Of a stretch of DNA of 64,000 nt, positions 57,781 to 64,000 are shown one piece after another. Under the pieces are notes generated by a model that saw nothing but the letters and a program-made list of their open reading frames with translations, was not told where the DNA came from and did not search any database. The stretch is taken from positions 348,835,390 to 348,899,389 of the forward strand of contig NC_092873.1 in the NCBI RefSeq assembly GCF_028372415.1, read 5' to 3'. The position numbers and the translations under genes were made by a program. Position 1 is the first letter of the stretch. Each line of letters starts with the position of its first letter. Origin of the DNA: Notamacropus eugenii. Taxonomy: Eukaryota; Chordata; Mammalia; Diprotodontia; Macropodidae.

Positions 57781-57920
57781 CTCAATTACCCTGCCAAGCA
57801 AAACAGGAAGATTCCATCTGAGTCCCAAAGTGCAGCAATGAGTAGATCCTGGCTTATTTCGGGGGTGGAGTGGGGAAAAGTCTCCTTTGTCTTCTTTTGA
57901 ATTGTTTCCTTCTGATAAAA
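57781..57920 (+). repeat. Intronic local duplication 2, copy A
   Basis: AGGAAGATTCCATCTGAGTC..GAGTAGATCCTGGCTTATTT..TTGAATTGTTTCCTTCTGAT is collinear with 58541-58697. Confidence 0.7.
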
Positions 57921-57934
57921 GAATTGCCTTTTAT

Positions 57935-58145
57935 GTGTATAGTAGTGGAAAGACCACTGGACTGGGAGTCAGAAGAGCTGAGTTCTTTTCCCTACCACCA
58001 ACTAGTAGGTAGACCTTAAATGTGTTATCATAAACCTTGAACCTCAGTTTTCTTATCTGTAAAATGGGAATAATAAACACATGCTCTACCACTTTACAGT
58101 TGATTATGAAGAGCAGATGAGATTCAGTGATGTAGGCCAAAAACA
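57935..58145 (+). mobile_element. MIR relic in intron 1
   Basis: GTAGTGGAAAGACCACTGGA, then CCTCAGTTTTCTTATCTGTA and AGAGCAGATGAGATTCAGTG. Confidence 0.55.
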
Positions 58146-58540
58146 TTAGTTGACTGTAAAACTCTCTCTCTCTCTTTCTCTCTCTCTCTCTATATGTTTA
58201 CACATATGTATGTACGTATATGTGGAAAAATTATTATTATTGAATGGGAGAAATTATTAGGAAAGGAATAAAGATGACTTTTCAGCTACAAAAACCAAAT
58301 GCCATCCCAGTCCCCTTTTCAATCACTTGGGAGTTTGGGGTGGGGGAGGGGCAGAGAACAACTGTAAGTTTTCTGGTTCCCCTCCTCCTTCCCGGTACCT
58401 AATTAACATCTGAAGATAGAATAAAGTACAACTGAGCTAAAGAGGTCCTAGAGATGATCTGGTTCAGGGTTCTTTGTAAAATAAGGGGGGGCCTATAAAC
58501 CTGTATACAAGTTTCCTCTTCTGCACCACTCCCTACCCAC

Positions 58541-58697
58541 ACTCAACCACCTGGCCAAGCCAAAGAGGAAGATTCCATCTTAACTCCAAAGCTCAGCAAG
58601 GAGTAGATCCTGGCTTGGGTTTTTTTGGGGAGGGTGGGGTGGGGGGAGGTAAAGGGTTCCTCTTGTTTTCTTCCAAATTGTTTCCCTCTGATCAAAT
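58541..58697 (+). repeat. Intronic local duplication 2, copy B
   Basis: AGGAAGATTCCATCTTAACT..GAGTAGATCCTGGCTTGGGT..CAAATTGTTTCCCTCTGATC. The G-rich insert at 58627-58648 lies where copy A has GGGGGTGGAGTGGGG. Confidence 0.7.
58627..58646 (+). other. G-quadruplex motif
   Basis: Four G runs (4, 3, 4 and 6) joined by single-base loops A, T, T. It is on the transcribed (RNA-like) strand, about 475 bases before exon 2. Confidence 0.7.
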
Positions 58698-58829
58698 AAA
58701 TGAAAAAATATTGGAGATCAGATAACTGAAGAGTTGAAAGGGGGCCATGGGGATTCTCTGTCCCTTTGTTTTCCAGAGGTGCAGCAGCCCAACTGTACGC
58801 GGAGCTAACTGCAAGAATTGTGACATTCA

Positions 58830-59300
<471 letters not shown>

Positions 59301-59648
59301 GCCCGGGCAGGGCGGGGTGAAGGCAGGGCGTCTCTCCCTCTTTCGCCCCTCCCTGACCCTCTCCCACCCAAGCCACGCCCGAGGGGCAACCTGGACGAGA
59401 TGTGAGGAGAAGAGAGAATGTCCCCGGGCCCCTCCTGCCTCCTTCCCCGCCCCCCACCTCCCCAACGAGATCCCGAAAGGAAAGGAGGGGCTGGGGGGTG
59501 GAGGATGGAGATAGCCTCAGCCTGCTGTAACACCAGGGACCTTAGGGGCCACCAGGTATGCGGCTACAGACCAGGGCCCCGGGGTGGCTCCTGCTCACAG
59601 ACGTCCCCTCTGGTCCCGGGGCTGTAAAGACCTCCACCCCTTCTGCAC

Positions 59649-59656
59649 TGTATATA
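59649..59656 (+). promoter_or_regulatory. Pumilio response element in C1QL1 3' UTR
   Basis: TGTATATA matches the PUM1/PUM2 site UGUANAUA exactly. A near match, TGTATATT, follows at 59670-59677. They sit in the only AT-rich part of an otherwise G+C-rich 3' UTR. Confidence 0.5.
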
Positions 59657-59919
59657 TGTATAATAAGACTGTATATTGTCTCGGAGTGCTGCGTCCCCCT
59701 CCCAATTCTCTTAATCCCGGGGAAGACTGGGGAGGAGAAATTGTCAGAAAGGTAAGCCTCTCCTCCACAGGGGCTCCTCCCGCTCTCTGCCTTTCACCCT
59801 GGGGAGGTCACGGTAGGGGGGTGCCCCGGACAGCCTTCCTCATCCCCCCATCCCCTTGCCCCCAGCGATACCCAAAGCCCCCGGCCCGGCTCCGCCGCGC
59901 CCCGTCTGACCAAAGCTAT

Positions 59920-59925
59920 AATAAA
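59920..59925 (+). terminator. C1QL1: Poly(A) signal AATAAA of C1QL1
   Basis: A canonical AATAAA in CTATAATAAAAACACAG, followed about 20 bases later by a GT/T-containing stretch (CCGTTGGTTCCTCCTCCCG) fitting a downstream cleavage element. Cleavage is expected near 59937-59945. Confidence 0.8.
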
Positions 59926-60859
59926 AACACAGAAGTCCATCCCGTTGGTTCCTCCTCCCGTCGGTCCGAGACGTGGAGGCTGAGTGAGAGTGGGGTGGGA
60001 GAGGGGCGCGATGTGGCCCTGACCCTGACCCTTGAGAGATGGAGAACAGGTGAATGTGAGAAGGCTTGATGCCTGAGTGACATGCGAATCCTTTCTGAAA
60101 GGAAGAGTTTGAACCAGGTGATTTCTTCCGGCGCTCATCCTCGATGATTCCAGCGTTCTAGGCTTTGAGTACAGTTTTCCCTTGCGATCCGTGTGCTTGA
60201 GACCCGAGATATTGGGGAGAAGCGCACTATCATCTACTCTCATTTACCCTGGCTGGGCTTTCTGGAAATCATCTTGTCCATTCTCTGCCTTCAGACCAGA
60301 CCAAACCCATACAGATGAATGGGGCTTCAGCTCACCTTGCAGGGGCCCTATTTCCCCCCCACAACCAAAGTGAAATGTGAGTCATCCAGGGCAAAGAATT
60401 CACATGGGGAGATGCAAAAGGAGAGAGGGGTGTGGAAGTCAGTTCTTCCACCTAAAGATTAAAATTATTTCAGTTACCAAGTCCAAGATAGAACATTTGA
60501 CCATCTAAATTCAACTCTAGATCGAGTCTGCAAGGCAGGGGAAAAAAAGTCTGGTACAGTGGTCAATGCAACTGTCCTTGCTCCTCATTCTTTCTTTTAA
60601 AGTAATTATTGATGCCCTTTGGTTGGTTGCTATATCACATTCATTTCCAAATATATCCCTCCCTCCACCTCTACCCACCCTTTCAGGAATATATACATAC
60701 ATATATGTGTATGTGTGTGTGTTGCCAGTATACCCCGTCCAGAGTCGCTGCCCCTCTCCCCTATCTCTGAAATAAGGGCACCTCACAGTGTAAAGCTGCT
60801 GTGCAAACACTTTTCTAGGGCCAAGCTTGATTATTCACACAGAATACCCCTTTCATATA

Positions 60860-61560
60860 AATACTTTTCTGCATTCCTAATATTCCTTCTTTCTTTCACA
60901 CATCATAATTTGTTTAGTCATTCCCTAATCAATGGATGCCTACTTTGTTCTCAGAACTATGAAGTGCTGCAATTAATATTTTGCTATATTTGGGACCTTT
61001 CTGCCCAGGAAAGCCTCAGGATATATGCCTAGAAGGGGGAATCTCTGAGTCAAAAAGTATGGACAATTCAGTTAGTTTCTTAGCAGAACTCCAAATTACT
61101 CTCTAGACCAGTTGGACCAATTCAGAGTTCTACCAAGCGTGTATTAGTGTGCTTTTTTCCCATAAACCCTTTAACATCGGCTGTTGCCATCTTTTGTTAT
61201 CTTTCACAATTTTCTAGGGGTGAAGTGAAGCCTCAGGGATATTTTAAATTAGCATTTTTCTTATTTGGAGCAATCTGTCAAATGTTAATAGTTTGCAATT
61301 CATCTTTGGAGACCTGTTTATTCATATTTTTGACCACTTTTCTATTGATGAATGGCTCATGGTTATATATGTATGTGTGTGTGTGTGTGTGTTAATTCCT
61401 TATATATCTTGGATATCAGACCCTCACTAGAGATATTTGATGAAAAGATTTTTTCCCCCAATTGACAGTTTCCCCTCTTATTCTAGATGCATTGATTTTG
61501 TTCTCCAAAACCTATTGGTCTTGTTTCATAAAGCCTACCAGGAGAGAAAACTGACTAAAT
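60860..61560 (-). mobile_element. L1 LINE 3' region (minus strand)
   Basis: TTGTTTAGTCATTCCCTAAT, CCAAATTACTCTCTAGACCA, TTTTGACCACTTTTCTATTG, TATATCTTGGATATCAGACC, CAATTGACAGTTTCCCCTC: the classic antisense L1 ORF2-end/3' region, 700 bp. A (TG)n lies at 61373-61391. Confidence 0.7.
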
Positions 61561-62329
61561 TCAGTGTCACTGGTTTTGAGTTTAGCTGAGGACTAAAAAA
61601 AGAAAAGAAAAAGAGATAGTTGAGTCCAACTGACTGGAAGAAGGAGAAAGGAGGGGAAAAGTGAGAAGGGGAAAAAGTAAAATGTAGGAGTAGGGGAGGG
61701 TGGTAACAGTGTTGGAAGTTCTATCTTCATAATCTGGGGAGATTGGTATGGCCAGGAACGAGTCCATTTTTATCAAGATCGCAGATCCATCCCAGGAAGA
61801 GATGTCATTTCCGGTTCCAAAATGAAGCATAAATATACTCAATTTTCAATTATCCACCCTAGAGGGGTAGTAAGGGATGAATGTAAAACCATAACAACAG
61901 GTAATGCAGCCTTTAGTTTTATTTGCCAATGGAGAGCATTAAATGGTTTTTTTCTCTCCCATTTATGGATTTCTTTCTAAATCTTTTTGGCTCAGGCTAA
62001 TTCTAAAATGAATTTGCATTCCCTGAGTACACAGTCATAGAACAGGGATTAAGAGGAGAAGCCTTTAATATTTACCATTGGACAACTCAAACTTTAGGGG
62101 TCTCCTATTCAGGCTCAGGAGAGGACCTCATGCTGTGTAGGCACCCATTACAAACAAAACTGGCTCCCTCAGAGACTCCCTGTTTGTGATGAGATTATGG
62201 CTACCCTAGAGCTGGGCATTCCAGTCTTACTGCAGGCAGAAGTCTTGTGGGTACCTTTGATAGAGGCAGTCAGGGTTAAGAGACATATCCAAGGTCACAC
62301 ATTGGGCTTGGCAGCCAGCGGGCAGTATA

Positions 62330-62515
62330 GTCAGGAGAAAATGCTATATTTGGAGGCTGAGAACCTGGAATCTAATTCTGACTTTGACATCAACTATATG
62401 ATCCTAGGCAAGTCATTTAACTTCCCTTCATACATAGCAGTAAGATGAGGCAATTAGACTAGATAATCTTTAGGGGCCTTTCCAGCTCTAAATCCTATGA
62501 CCTTTCCTCTTAATC
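62330..62515 (+). mobile_element. MIR relic
   Basis: TATGATCCTAGGCAAGTCAT, ATTAGACTAGATAATCTTTA and GGCCTTTCCAGCTCTAAATC. Confidence 0.55.
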
Positions 62516-62639
62516 TGATTTTTTTCTTGGGAAGAAGAGTAGGAACTGGATATTATGACAGATATCACCACTGCTTAACCCCACACCTGAGGTTAGGAAG
62601 TTAGAATGAGAAAGACACAACTTCACTGTCACCATGCCC

Positions 62640-62910
62640 AAGCTGGCATTTACATGGCACTTTAAGATTTGCAAAGTACTTTATAAATAGCAATATTTAT
62701 GAATTTAACCCTGGGAGATAGGTGCTATTATTATTCCCCTCTTACAATTGAGGAAACTGATAGAAACAGGTTAAATGCCTTGCCCAGGGTCACACATCTA
62801 GAAAGGGTCTAAGACTGGATTTGAACCCAGGTCTTCCTAACTCCCACCCCCTCCCCCCGTCCCTGAGTGCTCTGTGCACTATGGCACCATCTAGTTGCCA
62901 TATTAAAAAT
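62640..62910 (-). mobile_element. MIR relic, nearly complete
   Basis: GCACTTTAAGATTTGCAAAG, ACAATTGAGGAAACTGATAG, GCCCAGGGTCACACATCTAG and CTATGGCACCATCTAGTTGC. Confidence 0.65.
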
Positions 62911-62977
62911 GTATTTCTAATATTCCAAACCCAGTTTTTAAGGTATTTTTTGTTTTGATGGCCTGTCCCTTTTTTTC

Positions 62978-62999
62978 TGAGAGAGAGAGAGAGAGAGAG
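62978..62999. repeat. (GA)n microsatellite
   Basis: About eleven GA units. Confidence 0.85.
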
Positions 63000-63009
63000 T
63001 CATTCACTA

Positions 63010-63640
63010 TACCACATTGCAGTTGTAAGGTACGCTAATTCTTTAAGCCTTTTTCATTACACTGGTATATACTTCTCTACTTCAACACTGCCAATAATTG
63101 AGGTTTTATCATGTGTGTACACCCTATAAATACTCCCTCCTTTTTAATTTCCTAAGGTCTTGGAGGCAGGAAATTCACATCTGTCCTCTAGTTGTTGTTT
63201 CAAAAATCTCCCTTCTGCATTCTCTATTCTCTCCAGCCCTCTCTAATCCACTCCAGGGATCTCCAGAGGCATCAAAACCTTCACTTGTCCCTAACATCCC
63301 CCAAAGGGGATGTTCTCTCTACCCTAGTCCTAGTGCCACTTCACTCTTAGTCTTTTAGCTATCTTGGAAGAGGAAGGAGATGTGAAGTCATACCTGGAAC
63401 AGCAGTGCCCAGCTTTCAGGACCCCTCATTGACCAAAAGATGTGAAAGATCTTGTGTCAGTAACTTGGAACAGTCCCTACTCTCCTCTGTGGCAGAGGAA
63501 CTTTATCTAGGGGACTTCACTGCCCCAAATTACCCATGCTCTGACATGAACACTGAAGGACACTGGAGCCAGGGTCTTCCAGTTTTGCCCTGTCCACTTA
63601 AAAGTCTTCAGATAGGACCAAGCCTAAGGGATTCCTGAGC
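63010..63640. other. Downstream flank, no gene seen
   Basis: Two chance ORFs (63098-63358, 63405-63638) without domains. No repeat recognised. Confidence 0.4.
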
Positions 63641-63652
63641 TCTCTCTCATCA

Positions 63653-63792
63653 ATTTTTTTTTTGGAGGCAATCAGGGTTAAGTAATTTGTCCAAGGTCAC
63701 ACAGATAGTAAATGTCTGAGGTCAGATTTGAACTCAGGTCTTCCTGACTCCAGGGCTGGTGCTTTATCTACTCTGCCATTTAGGTGCCCCTC
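63653..63792 (-). mobile_element. tRNA-like SINE without RTE tail
   Basis: GGCAATCAGGGTTAAGTAAT, GAACTCAGGTCTTCCTGACT and GCTTTATCTACTCTGCCATT, after a T-rich (reverse A-tail) start. Confidence 0.7.
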
Positions 63793-63824
63793 CCATCCAT
63801 TTTTGATGCTTAGTTTTTTTACTG

Positions 63825-64000
63825 GGGACATGAGTCTAGAACTCAGAGAAATCTTAGAGGTTATTTAAATCAAATCCCCTCTTTTCACTGGTGAAGGTAT
63901 TGAGGCTCAGAGGTTAAGCGACTTCTCTTAAGTTACACAGGAAGTAAGGATCTGAGATCTGAATTCTGGTTAGGTGACTCCAAATTCTTTTTCTACCAAA
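63825..64000 (-). mobile_element. MIR3/L3-type relic, runs to window end
   Basis: AATCTTAGAGGTTATTTAAA, ATTGAGGCTCAGAGGTTAAG, TTACACAGGAAGTAAGGATC. Confidence 0.5.

Larger units (their letters stand above)
59301..59940 (+). other. C1QL1: C1QL1 3' UTR
   Basis: Follows the TGA and runs to just past the AATAAA at 59920, about 640 bases. G+C-rich at first, then an AT-rich stretch at 59647-59685 with a perfect Pumilio site, then G+C-rich again. No long ORF of note. Confidence 0.75.

Overview
This is a stretch of vertebrate nuclear genome, almost certainly from a marsupial. The base composition is moderate and CpG-poor except for one island. The DNA is full of MIR and L2 relics. Above all, it carries many copies of a tRNA-headed SINE (glycine/CAG head, B-box-like GAGTTCAAATC) whose 3' end is a BovB/RTE-type tail (GGGTCA..AAGAGTCAGACA..ACTGAA..AACAAC). 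That SINE is typical of metatherian genomes such as opossum. The species cannot be told from the sequence. Family names are pattern recognition from memory; no repeat library was run. The only protein-coding gene I can support is C1QL1 (complement C1q-like 1) on the plus strand. Its CpG-island promoter lies at about 50.5-50.8 kb, coding exon 1 at 50923-51522, a 7.6-kb intron follows, coding exon 2 is at 59121-59300, and the 3' UTR ends at an AATAAA at 59920. The two exons join in phase 0 to a 259-residue secreted protein: signal peptide, short Cys-containing N-terminal segment, 16 Gly-X-Y triplets, and a C-terminal globular C1q domain. C1QL1 is known as a synaptic organiser that binds the adhesion GPCR ADGRB3 (BAI3). 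Layout: 1-31 kb is gene-free and repeat-dominated, with antisense and sense L2, L1 3' ends, MIR, CR1/L3 pieces and RTE-tailed SINEs, many nested. At 0.14-1.4 kb there is a degenerate ~21-bp tandem array cut by an L1 piece. From 31 to 48 kb repeats thin out. Several unique, homeodomain-motif-rich, partly CpG-retaining blocks (31.3, 34.3-34.8, 35.3-35.6, 42.6, 43.8-44.0 and 47.8-48.0 kb) look like conserved distal regulatory elements, presumably of C1QL1, since no other promoter is visible. From 50.5 to 60 kb is the gene itself. From 60 to 64 kb is its downstream flank, with an antisense L1 3' segment and MIR copies. I found no exotic or undescribed biological system. The best leads are the duplicated homeodomain module at 34.5 kb, the uORF and open in-frame leader before the C1QL1 ATG, a perfect hairpin at 23.9 kb, a strong G-quadruplex motif just before exon 2, and a Pumilio site in the 3' UTR. 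The conservation claims rest on sequence character only; no alignment to other species was possible.
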